Shown piece after piece: positions 1-9,689 of a stretch of DNA of 48,866 nt. The stretch is taken from contig JALHND010000008.1 of NCBI GenBank assembly GCA_022843705.1, positions 1-48,866 of the forward strand, in the 5' to 3' direction. The stretch comes from Burkholderiales bacterium (lineage in GTDB: Bacteria; Pseudomonadota; Gammaproteobacteria; Burkholderiales; SG8-41). The translations under genes and the position numbers were made by a program. The first letter of the stretch is position 1. Every line of letters begins with the position of its first letter. The notes beneath the pieces are model-generated. The model ran no database searches. It saw only the letters and a program-made list of their open reading frames with translations, and was not told the DNA's origin.

Positions 1-2678
1 AGATCGCCAGCAGTCATCTGCAGCGCGAGCGCCAGCACCTGCTGGAGCGGCTCGAACTGCAATTGCAGCACATGCCCGTCGCCTGCCTGCTGCAGGACGC
101 GAATTTCAGGCTTCTCTACTGCAATCCTGCGGCAGAGAGGATGTTCGGCTATGCATTGAACGAATTGCAGGGCCGCGATGTCGCGGAACTGATCGTGCCT
201 GAAGCGCTGCGATCCCTGGTCTGGGCGCGGCGTGCCCGGCTGCAGGCCGGCGATACCGCGGTGTCCGGAACCAATGAAAATATCCGCAAGGACGGTGTGC
301 GCATCATCTGCGACTGGAGCAATACGCCGCTGAGTGATGAATCCGGCGGATTTGCCGGTGTTCTCGCGACTGCGCAGGACGTCACGGAACGCATGAAGAT
401 GGTGGCTGCCCTCGAGGAAAGCGAGAAGCGCTACCGCCAGATTTTCGAATCGGCACCGGTGCCGATGTGGGTGGCGGAAACCGCCACCCCCAGGTTTCTG
501 GCCGTCAATGACGCGATGGTGGAAAAATACGGCTACTCCCGTGAACAGTTGATGAAGATGAGTGCCGTCGACCTGCAGGTTGTCGAGGATCGCGAACGGG
601 TGGGCCGCCAGCTGTTGAACCGAGATCCGGCGGCGACCGCACATTTCGAGCGGCGCCATCTCACCCGGGATGGCCGGGTATTGCTGGTCGAAATCACCGC
701 GCAGCCGTTCGAGTTCGCCGGAAAACCGGCGCGTCTGGTGGTTGCGCTGGATGTCACCGACCGTCGCCTGGCGCAGGCTGCACTGCAGGAGAGCGAAACA
801 CGCTTCCGCGCGGTATTCGAGCAGGCCTCGGTCGGCATCGCGATCCGGGAATTGACGGAGCGGCCGCGTTTCCTGCGCGTGAACAGGAAACTTTGCGAGA
901 TACTGGGTTACCCGGAGGGCGAACTGCTGCAGAAAACCACCACCGAGCTCACTGTTGACGAAGATCTTGACAGCACCTTGCAGATGAACCGGCAGCTGAT
1001 GAGCGGCGTCGTCACCAGCTATTCGCGCCGCAAACGCTACCGTCGCAAGGATGGCACACCGATCTGGGTGAATCTCTCCGTGTCCCGGCTGGCAGACGAC
1101 GGAGAGCGGGAAAAGCCCGGTTACCTGATTTCGGTCATTGAGGATGTTTCAGAGCAGGTGGCGAGCGAGGCGAGGGTTCTCGAAAGCGAGGCGCGTTACC
1201 GTCAGCTTTTTGCGTTGACGCCGCTGCCTATGTACCTGCGCGACGAGGAAACGCTGGAGTTCCTGGAGGTCAACGACGCCTGCCTGGCCCTGTACGGGTA
1301 TTCTCGCGATGAAATGCTCGCGATGGACCTGATCGGCATACAGACACCGGAGAACCGGGAGCGCTACCTCGGTGCCCTGAACCGTCCGGTCGGAATCGTC
1401 GAGCATCTGCAGAAGAAGCATGTCCGGAAAAGCGGCGAGGTCTTCGACGTCGAAATCTATTCCTATCCGACCACCCTTTCCGGCCGCAAGGTCAGGCTGG
1501 TGCTGGTCCGCGACATGACCGACCAGATGCGCATGGAGCGGCTGCTGAAGGACAACGAGGCGCGGCTGAGGGCGATAGCAGACAATGTGCCGGCCGTGAT
1601 CGCCTTTTTTGACGATGTCCGGCAGCTGCAATATTCCAATCTTGCGTTTGACCGGTGGTTCGGCACTGAACACACCGGCAATCCGCATTACGGCGAATCG
1701 CTGCGTCCGCTGCTGGAGGGGGCACTGCGCGGCGAGGACGTTGTCAATGAAATCGTGCTGGACACACTGGCCGGCAAGAGGGTGGTGCGCATGACCCTGA
1801 TCCCGCACCGGGGGGAGGATGGCACTGTCGTCGGCGTTCACCTGATGGGTTACGACCTGACCGACTTCAGGCATGCCGAAGCCGAGGTTCGCCATCTCAA
1901 CGCCGAACTGGAGCAGCGTGTGGAGCAGCGCACGCGCGCGCTTGCCGCGGCCAACCGCGAGCTGGAGTCCTTTTCCTATTCCGTATCGCATGACCTGCGT
2001 GCGCCGCTGCGCACGATAGACGGTTTCAGCCAGATACTGCTTGACGAGTATGCGACGAAGCTCGACGAAACCGGGCGCGGTTATCTGGAGCGGGTTCGCG
2101 CAGGTAGCCAGCGCATGGCAAAGCTGATCGACGACCTGCTGGAACTCGCGCGGGTGACGCGTCGCGCCCTGCAGATCCGCGATTGCGATCTCAGTGCGCT
2201 TGCGCTGGATATCGCAAGGGAACTGGCGCATGCGGACCCGGCGCGCCGTGTGAAGGTGGATGTGGCGAAGGGCATGATTGTTGCCGCCGACAGCGGACTG
2301 CTGCGCATCGCGCTCGACAACCTGCTGCGCAATGCCTGGAAATTCACCGGCCTTCGACAGGATGCGGTCATCGAGGTGGGGTGCGCGGAAGGAGGGGCGG
2401 GCGGCGTCACCTATTTTGTCCGCGACAACGGCGTGGGCTTCGACATGGCCTACGCCAACAAGCTGTTTGGTGCATTCCAGCGCCTGCACAGCGAATCCGA
2501 ATTCCAGGGCACCGGAATCGGCCTTGCCCTCGTGCAGCGGGTCATCCGCCGGCATGGCGGCAATGTCTGGGCGGAGGCCGAGCCGGGAATGGGCGCGACG
2601 TTCTACTTCACGCTGCCTGCACAGTCCGCGGCTGAAACGGCAGAAGCACTGCAGGAGCCGGTCAGGGCAGGAGCATAG
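1..2678 (+). CDS. Multi-PAS sensor histidine kinase, 5' end outside window
   Basis: The reading frame is open to the left edge (first full codon at position 3), so the N-terminus is missing; the TTG at 63 is not a convincing start. The visible part begins in a charged helical linker and then shows about five PAS domains. Repeated PAC-like ends (VVALDVTDR, VIEDVSEQ, VLVRDMTDQ) and PAS starts (ESEKRYRQIFES, ESETRFRAVFEQ, ESEARYRQLF) mark their borders. A coiled coil then leads to a HisKA domain with the phospho-acceptor His in SYSVSHDLRAPLR (about residue 643 counted from position 63). The HATPase_c domain has an N box (DNLLRNAWKF), G1 (DNGVGF) and G2 (GTGIGLAL). No transmembrane segment or receiver domain lies in the visible part. 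It probably autophosphorylates and passes phosphate to an unlinked response regulator. The signal is unknown. Its last 17 bases overlap the convergent gene at 2662-3033. Confidence 0.93.
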   Translation, partial: IASSHLQRERQHLLERLELQLQHMPVACLLQDANFRLLYCNPAAERMFGYALNELQGRDVAELIVPEALRSLVWARRARLQAGDTAVSGTNENIRKDGVRIICDWSNTPLSDESGGFAGVLATAQDVTERMKMVAALEESEKRYRQIFESAPVPMWVAETATPRFLAVNDAMVEKYGYSREQLMKMSAVDLQVVEDRERVGRQLLNRDPAATAHFERRHLTRDGRVLLVEITAQPFEFAGKPARLVVALDVTDRRLAQAALQESETRFRAVFEQASVGIAIRELTERPRFLRVNRKLCEILGYPEGELLQKTTTELTVDEDLDSTLQMNRQLMSGVVTSYSRRKRYRRKDGTPIWVNLSVSRLADDGEREKPGYLISVIEDVSEQVASEARVLESEARYRQLFALTPLPMYLRDEETLEFLEVNDACLALYGYSRDEMLAMDLIGIQTPENRERYLGALNRPVGIVEHLQKKHVRKSGEVFDVEIYSYPTTLSGRKVRLVLVRDMTDQMRMERLLKDNEARLRAIADNVPAVIAFFDDVRQLQYSNLAFDRWFGTEHTGNPHYGESLRPLLEGALRGEDVVNEIVLDTLAGKRVVRMTLIPHRGEDGTVVGVHLMGYDLTDFRHAEAEVRHLNAELEQRVEQRTRALAAANRELESFSYSVSHDLRAPLRTIDGFSQILLDEYATKLDETGRGYLERVRAGSQRMAKLIDDLLELARVTRRALQIRDCDLSALALDIARELAHADPARRVKVDVAKGMIVAADSGLLRIALDNLLRNAWKFTGLRQDAVIEVGCAEGGAGGVTYFVRDNGVGFDMAYANKLFGAFQRLHSESEFQGTGIGLALVQRVIRRHGGNVWAEAEPGMGATFYFTLPAQSAAETAEALQEPVRAGA

Positions 2679-3033
2679 CCCCCAGTACGCGGCGCCCCTC
2701 GGCGGCGAGGATGTTGAAGGTGCGACAGCCGGCAGCGGTTGCCATCACCTCGAAACCGGTGCCTGACCCGGCGAGGGCGCGCAGCAGTTCCTGTCCCGGC
2801 ATCTGCTGCCGCGGGCCTGTTCCGAAGACGATGATCTCGGGCTTTTGTTCCAGCAGTGCTGCGGCATGGGCGGCCGACAGCTCTGTAAAGGCCGTTATCG
2901 GCCATTTTTCCGGATTGATATCCGGGAAAACGAGCAGGGAATGTTCGTAACGGATGCCGTTGACCGCCAGGTAACCGGGGCCATAGGCGGTAAACGCGTG
3001 GCTGTTTCGGGTGTTTGCCAGATGCAGCTTCAT
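2662..3033 (-). CDS. Mth938-like domain (DUF498) protein
   Basis: A 123-residue protein of the Mth938/DUF498 family, a small single-domain fold also found in a mitochondrial complex I assembly factor (NDUFAF3). Its biochemical role in bacteria is not established. Family-typical stretches are the YGPGYLAVNG-like N-terminus, the central EIIVFGTG and the C-terminal MATAAGCRTFNILAAEGR. There is no signal peptide or membrane segment, so it should be cytoplasmic. The gene points away from alaC and its 3' end overlaps the end of the histidine kinase gene by 17 bases. The ATG at 3031-3033 gives the full expected length. Confidence 0.85.
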   Translation of the reverse strand: MKLHLANTRNSHAFTAYGPGYLAVNGIRYEHSLLVFPDINPEKWPITAFTELSAAHAAALLEQKPEIIVFGTGPRQQMPGQELLRALAGSGTGFEVMATAAGCRTFNILAAEGRRVLGAMLLP

Positions 3034-3044
3034 AACTCTATGAT

Positions 3045-3073
3045 TTGCCGTGCATAATCTGCTTGGCTACAAT
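3045..3073 (+). promoter_or_regulatory. Sigma-70 promoter of alaC-hom-thrC
   Basis: A -35 element TTGCCG (3045-3050) and a -10 element TACAAT (3068-3073) are separated by 17 bases. This places transcription start near 3080, about 100 bases before the alaC start codon. Confidence 0.65.
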
Positions 3074-3184
3074 TATACGTTTTCCGCCCGCCGGGCACCG
3101 ATTTGCAGGGCGCCCCGGTGCCGCAATGCCGCGGCTGGCCAATACGGGCCCTTGCACGCGTCATTCTGGGATTCTTGGGATCAA

Positions 3185-4372
3185 ATGGAAGATTTTCCGC
3201 GCATCAAACGCCTGCCGCCGTACGTGTTCAACGTCACCGGCGAACTGAAGCTCGCCGCCCGCCGGCGCGGCGAGGACATCATCGATTTCAGCATGGGCAA
3301 TCCGGATCAGCCGACGCCGCGGCATATCGTGGACAAGCTGGTCGAGACCGTGCAGCGCACGGACACCCACGGCTATTCGGTGTCGAAGGGCATCACCCGC
3401 CTGCGCAAGGCGATCTGCAACTGGTACAAGACGCGTTACGACGTCGAGCTCGATCCCGATTCCGAGGCCATCGTCACCATCGGTTCCAAGGAAGGCATTG
3501 CGCACCTCGCGCTGGCCACGCTGGAGCGGGGTGACATCGTGCTGGTGCCCAATCCCAGTTATCCGATCCATATCTACGGTCCGGTGATTGCGGGTGCGGA
3601 CATCCGCCATGTGCCGATGCATGCCGGCGTCGATTTTTTCGAGGCGCTGGAGCAGTCGATCCGGGATACCTACCCGAAGCCGAAGATGCTGATCGTCAAC
3701 TTTCCGAGCAACCCGACGACCCAGTGTGTGGATCTCGCATTTTTCGAGCGCCTGATCGCGATTGCCCGCGAGCACGACATCTACGTGGTGCACGACCTGG
3801 CCTATGCCGACATCGTGTTCGACGGCTACAGGGCGCCGTCGATCCTGCAGGTTCCCGGCGCGCGCGACATCGCGGTGGAGTTCTTCACGATGTCGAAAAG
3901 CTACAACATGGCCGGCTGGCGTGTCGGTTTCATGGTCGGCAACCGCGACCTGGTCAACGCGCTGGCGCGGATGAAGAGTTATCACGATTACGGCACCTTC
4001 ACCCCGATCCAGGTGGCATCCATCATCGCGCTGGAAGGACCGCAGGACTGCGTGGAGAACGTGCGTCTCGTCTACCAGGGGCGGCGCGACGTGTTGTGGT
4101 CCGGGCTGAACGCGATGGGCTGGCAGGTCGACAAGCCGCAGGCGACGATGTACATCTGGGCGCCGATCCCCGAGCCCTACAAGGCCATGGGTTCCCTCGA
4201 GTTCTCGAAAAAGCTGCTGCTCGAGGGCAAGGTCGCGGTGGCGCCGGGCACCGGCTTTGGCCACTACGGCGACAGCCATGTGCGTTTTGCGCTGATCGAG
4301 AACGAGGCGCGGACCCGCCAGGCGATACGCACCATCAAGGAAATGTTCCGCAAGGACGGCCTGCTGAAGTAA
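3185..4372 (+). CDS. alaC: Alanine-synthesising aminotransferase AlaC
   Basis: A 395-residue class I/II PLP-dependent aminotransferase. It matches the AlaC/alanine transaminase group usually found just upstream of hom and thrC in betaproteobacteria, and would transfer an amino group (typically from glutamate) to pyruvate. Visible hallmarks are the substrate-loop [12 protein letters not shown], the PSNPTTQ segment, the [12 protein letters not shown] region around the PLP-ring aspartate, and the Schiff-base lysine in [15 protein letters not shown]. The ATG at 3185 is preferred because the family-like sequence [13 protein letters not shown] begins there. Extending to 3050 would translate the promoter and leader. 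The protein is cytoplasmic. The hom start follows 44 bases after the stop, consistent with an operon. Confidence 0.93.
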   Translation: MEDFPRIKRLPPYVFNVTGELKLAARRRGEDIIDFSMGNPDQPTPRHIVDKLVETVQRTDTHGYSVSKGITRLRKAICNWYKTRYDVELDPDSEAIVTIGSKEGIAHLALATLERGDIVLVPNPSYPIHIYGPVIAGADIRHVPMHAGVDFFEALEQSIRDTYPKPKMLIVNFPSNPTTQCVDLAFFERLIAIAREHDIYVVHDLAYADIVFDGYRAPSILQVPGARDIAVEFFTMSKSYNMAGWRVGFMVGNRDLVNALARMKSYHDYGTFTPIQVASIIALEGPQDCVENVRLVYQGRRDVLWSGLNAMGWQVDKPQATMYIWAPIPEPYKAMGSLEFSKKLLLEGKVAVAPGTGFGHYGDSHVRFALIENEARTRQAIRTIKEMFRKDGLLK

Positions 4373-4416
4373 GCGGCTGCCGCAATCATGCAGAAAACAG
4401 AAAGAACAGCGAATCA

Positions 4417-5727
4417 ATGAAACCGATCAATGTGGGGCTGCTGGGCATAGGCACAGTCGGCGGCGGCACCTTCCGTGTGCTCCAGCGCAACAGCGAGGAG
4501 ATTTCCAGGCGCGCAGGCTGTGTAATCCGCATGACCGTGGTCGCCGACAAGGATGTCGCGCGGGCGAAATCGGTTGTTGGTGACACCGCGCGTGTGACAG
4601 CAGATGCGCTCGATGTGGTCAATGATCCGGACATCGACATCGTCGTCGAACTGATCGGCGGCTATGGTGTGGCCAAGGACATGGTCCTCAAGGCGATTGC
4701 CGCCGGCAAACACGTGGTCACCGCCAACAAGGCAATGCTGGCGCTGCACGGCAACGAGATTTTTGCCGCGGCACGGGCAAAAGGCGTCACCGTGTGTTTC
4801 GAGGCCGCGGTCGGCGGCGGCATTCCGATCATCAAGTCGCTGCGCGAGGGGCTCACCGCCAACCGCATCGAGTGGATTGCCGGCATCATCAACGGCACCA
4901 GCAATTTCATCCTGTCCGAGATGCGCGACCGGGGGGCGGCCTTCGCCGACGTGCTGAAGGAGGCGCAGCGCATGGGATATGCGGAAGCCGATCCCACCTT
5001 TGACATCGAGGGCGTCGATGCGGCGCACAAGCTGTCGATCATGGCGGCGATCGGTTTCGGCATTCCGGTGCAATTCGGCAAGGCGCATGTCGAAGGCATA
5101 TCGAAGCTGGCGCAGGAAGACATCCGTTATGCCGGCGAGCTGGGTTACCGCATCAAGTTGCTGGGCATTGCCAAGCGCAAGGCTGCCGGTTTCGAGCTGC
5201 GTGTGCACCCGACGCTGATCCCCGCGCGGCAGCTGATTGCCAATGTCGAGGGCGTGATGAACGCGATCCTGGTCAAGGGCGATGCCGTCGGCCAGACCAT
5301 GTACTACGGGGCCGGCGCCGGCGCCGAGCCCACCGCCTCGGCGGTGGTCGCCGACCTGGTGGATGTCGCGCGAATGCTGACGGCCGACCCGGAGCACCGG
5401 GTGCCGCACCTGGCCTTCCAGCCCGACCGGCTGTCGGATGCGCCTATCCTGCCGATGGGCGAAGTGGAAACCTCGAACTACCTGCGGCTGCGGGTGGAGG
5501 ACAAGGCCGGTGTGCTCGCCGACATCACCCGCATCCTTGCCGACCAGGGCATTTCGATCGAGGCGCTGGTGCAGAAAGAGCCGCCGGCCGGCGAAAAACA
5601 GGTCGACATCATCCTGCTGACCCATCTGGCGCAGGAAAAGAAAATTGACACGGCCATTGCCCGCATCGAGGCCTTGCCGGTGGTTTTCGGGAAGATCACG
5701 CGCATCCGCATGGAGGCACTGCGGTGA
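4417..5727 (+). CDS. hom: Homoserine dehydrogenase
   Basis: A 436-residue NAD(P)H-dependent homoserine dehydrogenase. It reduces aspartate semialdehyde to homoserine in the threonine/methionine pathway. The N-terminal Rossmann motif GLLGIGTVGGGT is at residues 5-16. The central catalytic domain carries NGTSNFILSEM and GYAEADPTFDIEGVDAAHKL. A C-terminal ACT domain from about residue 350 (LRVEDKAGVLADITRILADQ) is the usual site of threonine feedback. Length matches the monofunctional Hom family, so aspartokinase is encoded elsewhere. The start is the ATG at 4417; the ribosome-binding site is weak. The stop overlaps the thrC start by four bases (GTGA), indicating translational coupling. Confidence 0.96.
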   Translation: MKPINVGLLGIGTVGGGTFRVLQRNSEEISRRAGCVIRMTVVADKDVARAKSVVGDTARVTADALDVVNDPDIDIVVELIGGYGVAKDMVLKAIAAGKHVVTANKAMLALHGNEIFAAARAKGVTVCFEAAVGGGIPIIKSLREGLTANRIEWIAGIINGTSNFILSEMRDRGAAFADVLKEAQRMGYAEADPTFDIEGVDAAHKLSIMAAIGFGIPVQFGKAHVEGISKLAQEDIRYAGELGYRIKLLGIAKRKAAGFELRVHPTLIPARQLIANVEGVMNAILVKGDAVGQTMYYGAGAGAEPTASAVVADLVDVARMLTADPEHRVPHLAFQPDRLSDAPILPMGEVETSNYLRLRVEDKAGVLADITRILADQGISIEALVQKEPPAGEKQVDIILLTHLAQEKKIDTAIARIEALPVVFGKITRIRMEALR

Positions 5728-7175
5728 GCGCGCCCGCCCCGAAAGTCGCCGCAGCCGCGTCCGCCGCGCGCTACGTCAGCACCCGCGGCCGCCTGCCTGC
5801 AGCCCGTTTCTGCGACGTGTTGCTCGGCGGCCTGGCCCCGGATGGCGGACTGGTGGTGCCGCAGGCCTACCCGCGGCTCTCCCGAGAGGAGTTGGCGGCC
5901 TTGCGTCCGCTGTCCTATCCCGAACTCGCCATTGCGGTCATCGGCCGTTTCGTCGATGACATTCCGGCTGATGACCTGGCCAGCCTGGTGCGCCATGCCT
6001 ACCGCAGTGAAACCTTCGGTTCGCCCGACATCACGCCGCTGCAGACGCTGGAGCCGGGGCTGCACCTGCTGAAACTGTCGAATGGCCCGACGCTGGCGTT
6101 CAAGGACGTGGCGATGCAACTGCTCGGCGAGCTGTTCGAATACGTGCTGCGCCGCGAGGGGCGCACGCTGAACATCCTCGGCGCGACCTCGGGCGACACC
6201 GGTTCGGCGGCGGAATACGCGATGCGCGGCCGCGAGGGCATCCGCGTGTTCATGCTGTCGCCGCACGGCAAGATGAGCCCCTTCCAGCGCGCGCAGATGT
6301 ATTCGCTGCAGGATGCCAACATATTCAACATCGCCATCCGCGGCGTGTTCGACGACTGCCAGGACATCGTCAAGGCGGTCAGCGGGGATGCGGCGTTCAA
6401 GAATGCGCATCGCATCGGCGCCGTCAACTCGATCAACTGGGCGCGCGTGGTGGCCCAGGTCGTGTATTACTTCAAGGGTTATTTTGCGGCGACACGCAGC
6501 AACGACGAGCAGGTGTCCTTTGCCGTGCCCTCGGGCAACTTCGGCAACATATTCGCCGGGCATATCGCGCGGATGATGGGCCTGCCGATCCGCCGCCTGG
6601 TCCTGGCCTCGAACGAAAACGACGTGCTCGACGAGTTTTTCCGCAGCGGCCGTTACCGGGTGCGTTCGGGCCGTGAAACCGCGCAGACCTCGAGCCCGTC
6701 GATGGACATTTCCAAGGCATCGAACTTCGAGCGTTTCGTGTTCGATCTCGTCGGGCGCGATCCGGCGATGGTGGCGCGGCTGTGGCGCGAAGTCGACGAG
6801 GCCGGCGGTTTTAATCTCGGCGAGACGGCGCACTGGCAGGGTATCGGCCAGTACGGTTTTGTTTCGGGACGCAGCACACACGCCGACCGCATCGCCTGCA
6901 TCCGCCGAATTCACGAGCGTTACGGCCTGATCATCGACCCGCATACCGCTGACGGCGTCAATGTCGGCCTGCAGCAGCGGGAGAAGGATGTGCCGCTGAT
7001 CTGCCTGGAAACGGCACTGCCGGCAAAATTCGCCGACACCATCCGCGAGGCGCTGGGGCGCGATCCGGAAGTGCCGCCGGGTTACGAGGGTCTGGAGAAC
7101 CGGCTGCAGCGGGTCGCGGTGATGGATCCCGATGTCGAGGCGGTGAAAACCTTCATCGCCGGAAGATCAAAATAA
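5724..7175 (+). CDS. thrC: Threonine synthase
   Basis: A 483-residue PLP enzyme converting O-phosphohomoserine to threonine. The N-terminal YVSTRGRLPAARFCDVLLGG is typical of the long bacterial/fungal-type ThrC. The PLP lysine is in TLAFKDVAMQ, and the phosphate-binding glycine-rich segment is GATSGDTGSAAEYAMRG. PSGNFGNIFAG and the C-terminal HTADGVN complete the family pattern. It starts with GTG inside the hom stop codon (four-base overlap). Homoserine kinase (thrB) is not in the window. The gene ends just before an AT-rich tract and faces the convergent nadC, with no hairpin terminator visible in the 42-base gap. Confidence 0.96.
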   Translation: MSAPAPKVAAAASAARYVSTRGRLPAARFCDVLLGGLAPDGGLVVPQAYPRLSREELAALRPLSYPELAIAVIGRFVDDIPADDLASLVRHAYRSETFGSPDITPLQTLEPGLHLLKLSNGPTLAFKDVAMQLLGELFEYVLRREGRTLNILGATSGDTGSAAEYAMRGREGIRVFMLSPHGKMSPFQRAQMYSLQDANIFNIAIRGVFDDCQDIVKAVSGDAAFKNAHRIGAVNSINWARVVAQVVYYFKGYFAATRSNDEQVSFAVPSGNFGNIFAGHIARMMGLPIRRLVLASNENDVLDEFFRSGRYRVRSGRETAQTSSPSMDISKASNFERFVFDLVGRDPAMVARLWREVDEAGGFNLGETAHWQGIGQYGFVSGRSTHADRIACIRRIHERYGLIIDPHTADGVNVGLQQREKDVPLICLETALPAKFADTIREALGRDPEVPPGYEGLENRLQRVAVMDPDVEAVKTFIAGRSK

Positions 7176-7183
7176 TACCTTTA

Positions 7184-7208
7184 AAATCAAATACTTATAA
7201 TATAAATT
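7184..7208. repeat. AT-rich dispersed tract, copy A
   Basis: An AT-rich tract in the thrC/nadC gap. The 16-mer AAATCAAATACTTATA at 7184-7199 recurs exactly at 18449-18464. Its core CAAATACTTA also occurs, inverted, at 9690-9699. The surrounding genes are GC-rich. Confidence 0.6.
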
Positions 7209-7217
7209 CCGAGAAAT

Positions 7218-8054
7218 TCAAGAGGCATCGAAACGCATCGACAGATCGATGGCCGCGATGTCCTTGGTCAGCGCGCCGATCGAGATGCGATCGACGCCGG
7301 TCTCCGCGATGGCACGCACGTTGTCCAGAGTGATGCCGCCTGAGGCTTCCAGCGTTGCGCGGCCTGCGGTCCAGAGCACCGCTTCGCGCATCTGCTCCGG
7401 AGTCATGTTGTCGAGCAGGATCATTTTTGCGCCGTTCTCCACGGCTTCATGCAACTGATCCAGGGTTTCCACTTCCACCTGCACCCAGCTGGCGCGGCCG
7501 GCCAGCAGTGCCGCCGCGGCGAGAGCCGGCCGGATGCCGCCCGCAGCGGCGATGTGGTTCTCCTTGATCAGGATCGCGTCCCACAGGCCCATGCGGTGAT
7601 TGACGCCGCCGCCTGCGGTGACGGCATATTTCTGCGCGATGCGCAGGCCGGGCAGGGTCTTGCGGGTGTCGAGGATGGCTGCGCGGGTGCCGGCGACACG
7701 ATCGACATACTGGCGGGTGACCGTGGCGACCCCGGACAGCAGCTGCAGGAAGTTGAGCGCGGTGCGCTCCGCGGTCAGCAGCGCACGGGAGGCGCCAATG
7801 ATGTTGCATAGCCGGGCGCCGGCGGCCACACGTTCCCCGTCCCGGGCCAGCCATTCGATGCGTGCGGCAGGGTCCAGCCTGCGGATGCAGGCCTCGAACC
7901 AGGCGGTTCCGCAGAGCACGGCCTCGCGCCGGCAGAGGACATGGGCGCGTGCATCCAGCCGCTCGGGTGCCAGTTGCGCTGTGAGGTCGCCGGAGGCGAC
8001 ATCCTCGGCGAGGGCGGCTGAAACATTGTCTTCGATTGCGCGGGTCAGATCCAT
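7218..8054 (-). CDS. nadC: Nicotinate-nucleotide pyrophosphorylase (carboxylating)
   Basis: A 278-residue quinolinate phosphoribosyltransferase. It condenses quinolinate with PRPP to nicotinate mononucleotide, releasing CO2 and PPi, the entry point of de novo NAD synthesis. Family signatures are EDVASGDLTAQL near the N-terminus, the active-site block RTALNFLQLLSGVAT, TRKTLPGLR, KYAVTAGGGVNHRMGL (PRPP/quinolinate binding), IKENHI, and the barrel-closing EASGGITLDNV and GVDRISIG. The ATG at 8054 gives normal family length; the longer upstream frame would run into the divergent gene. nadA and nadB are not in the window. It is divergent from the glutamate-synthase-like gene with 76 bases between start codons. 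Confidence 0.95.
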   Translation of the reverse strand: MDLTRAIEDNVSAALAEDVASGDLTAQLAPERLDARAHVLCRREAVLCGTAWFEACIRRLDPAARIEWLARDGERVAAGARLCNIIGASRALLTAERTALNFLQLLSGVATVTRQYVDRVAGTRAAILDTRKTLPGLRIAQKYAVTAGGGVNHRMGLWDAILIKENHIAAAGGIRPALAAAALLAGRASWVQVEVETLDQLHEAVENGAKMILLDNMTPEQMREAVLWTAGRATLEASGGITLDNVRAIAETGVDRISIGALTKDIAAIDLSMRFDAS

Positions 8055-8130
8055 GGCTGGACGGGGTAGTATTCCGGAAACTGCTATATAGTGCGGCAGG
8101 GATTCTAACCGAGCAGCAGGGGGAGCGCGC

Positions 8131-9648
8131 ATGGGCGATATCATGAGTGTGCTGTCATACGGCATCGGCACGGTGCTGGGCTTCCTGATCATCGGCGGGT
8201 TGATCTTCCTGATCATCCACGATGTGACGCAGAAGAAACACACGGTCCTGCGCAATTATCCGGTGATCGGCCGCCTGCGTTTCTTTTTCGAGGATCTGGG
8301 CGAGTATTTCCGCCAGTATTTTTTCGCCAACGACCGCGAGGAAATGCCCTTCAACCGCGCCACCCGGGGCTGGGTCTACAAAAGCGCGAAAAACGAGGGT
8401 GGAATCATCGGCTTCGGCTCGACCAATGACCTCAGCACGCCGGGCTCCATCCTGTTCGTGAATCATCCCTACCCGGTGCTCGAGGAAGACCGGCTGCCGA
8501 CGCCCTCGGTGCTGATCGGCAACGGTTACTGTGAACAGCCTTTTGAAGCCAAGTCCATCGTCAACATCAGCGGCATGAGTTTCGGCGCCATTTCGCAGCC
8601 GGCGGTGGAGGCACTGTCCCGCGGCGCTGCACTGGCCGGCTGCTGGATGGATACCGGGGAGGGGGGGCTGTCGCCGTACCACCTGAGCGGCGACTGCGAC
8701 ATCATCATGCAGGTCGGCACTGCCAAGTACGGCATCCGCGAAATCGACGGCGGTTTTTCACCCGCCAAGGCCAAGGAGCTGGCGAAACACGTCAAGGCCT
8801 TCGAGATCAAGCTGTCGCAGGGCGCCAAGCCGGGCAAGGGTGGTGTGCTGCCCGGCGAGAAGGTCACCGCGGAAATCGCCCGCATCCGCGGCATACCGGA
8901 GGGTCAGGACTCGATCAGTCCCAACCGCCATCACGATATAGCCAGCGTCGACGACCTGCTCGACAAGATCGCCTACATCCGCAACCTCACCGGACGGCCC
9001 GTCGGCGTCAAGACCGCCATCGGCGGCTGGTCCTTCATGAACGACCTGTGCGAGGGGATACTGCGCCGCGGCAGGGAATTCGCGCCGGATTTCATCGCCA
9101 TCGACGGCGGCGAGGGCGGTACCGGCGCAGCGCCGCAGACGCTGATGGACCACATGTCGCTGCCCATTGCCGAGGCCCTGCCGCGGGTGGTCGATGCGCT
9201 GATCCAGGCCGACCTGCGCGACCGGGTGCGCATCATCGCGGCGGGCAAACTCGTCACTTCGGCCAAGGCGGCCTGGGCCTTGTGCGTGGGTGCGGATTTC
9301 GTCAACAGCGCCCGCGGCTTCATGTTTGCGCTGGGTTGCATCCAGGCGTTGCGCTGCCACCAGAACACCTGCCCGACCGGCATCACCACCCACAACAAGC
9401 GCCTGCAGCGCGGCCTGGTGGTGGCCGAGAAATACCTGCGGGTGGCGAATTACTGCAACAACATGAACAAGGAAATCGACATGATTGCCCATGCCTGCGG
9501 CTGCCGCCATGCGCGGGAGCTGAAACGCGAGCATGTGCGCATCGTGCAGACCGCCAACCAGAGCATCGCGCTGAACATGCTTTATCCCTATCCCGAGGCC
9601 GGATTCCGGAGGAAGGTGGAAGGCCAGCAGCCGGGAATTGCCGCCTGA
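8131..9648 (+). CDS. Membrane-anchored FMN glutamate synthase-like protein
   Basis: A 505-residue protein of the FMN-binding glutamate synthase (GltS alpha-barrel) family. It matches the central domain of GltB without the amidotransferase or C-terminal helix. It has one N-terminal transmembrane helix (about residues 8-32, GIGTVLGFLIIGGLIFLII), so the catalytic domain is probably membrane-tethered. Barrel and FMN motifs include INISGMSFGAIS-like sequence, GEGGLSPYH, KLSQGAKPGKGG and DGGEGGTGAAP. A cysteine set, GCIQALRCHQNTCPTG, matches the 3Fe-4S ligand pattern of glutamate synthases. The start at 8131 has a strong GGGGGAG site 7-8 bases upstream. The substrate is unknown; family members are often annotated as glutamate synthase without proof. 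It lies alone between nadC and clpB. Confidence 0.88.
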   Translation: MGDIMSVLSYGIGTVLGFLIIGGLIFLIIHDVTQKKHTVLRNYPVIGRLRFFFEDLGEYFRQYFFANDREEMPFNRATRGWVYKSAKNEGGIIGFGSTNDLSTPGSILFVNHPYPVLEEDRLPTPSVLIGNGYCEQPFEAKSIVNISGMSFGAISQPAVEALSRGAALAGCWMDTGEGGLSPYHLSGDCDIIMQVGTAKYGIREIDGGFSPAKAKELAKHVKAFEIKLSQGAKPGKGGVLPGEKVTAEIARIRGIPEGQDSISPNRHHDIASVDDLLDKIAYIRNLTGRPVGVKTAIGGWSFMNDLCEGILRRGREFAPDFIAIDGGEGGTGAAPQTLMDHMSLPIAEALPRVVDALIQADLRDRVRIIAAGKLVTSAKAAWALCVGADFVNSARGFMFALGCIQALRCHQNTCPTGITTHNKRLQRGLVVAEKYLRVANYCNNMNKEIDMIAHACGCRHARELKREHVRIVQTANQSIALNMLYPYPEAGFRRKVEGQQPGIAA

Positions 9649-9689
9649 CCAAGGGTGGCTTGGGTGTCGGGTCGCTTGCGGGTGTTTTT

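Noticed and set aside
1149-2555. A 468-codon open frame opposite the histidine kinase
   Set aside because: No motif or ribosome-binding site, and the PAS/HisKA protein on the other strand is unmistakable.
5478-6944. A 488-codon open frame opposite thrC
   Set aside because: It spans the ends of two well-identified genes and shows no protein family features.
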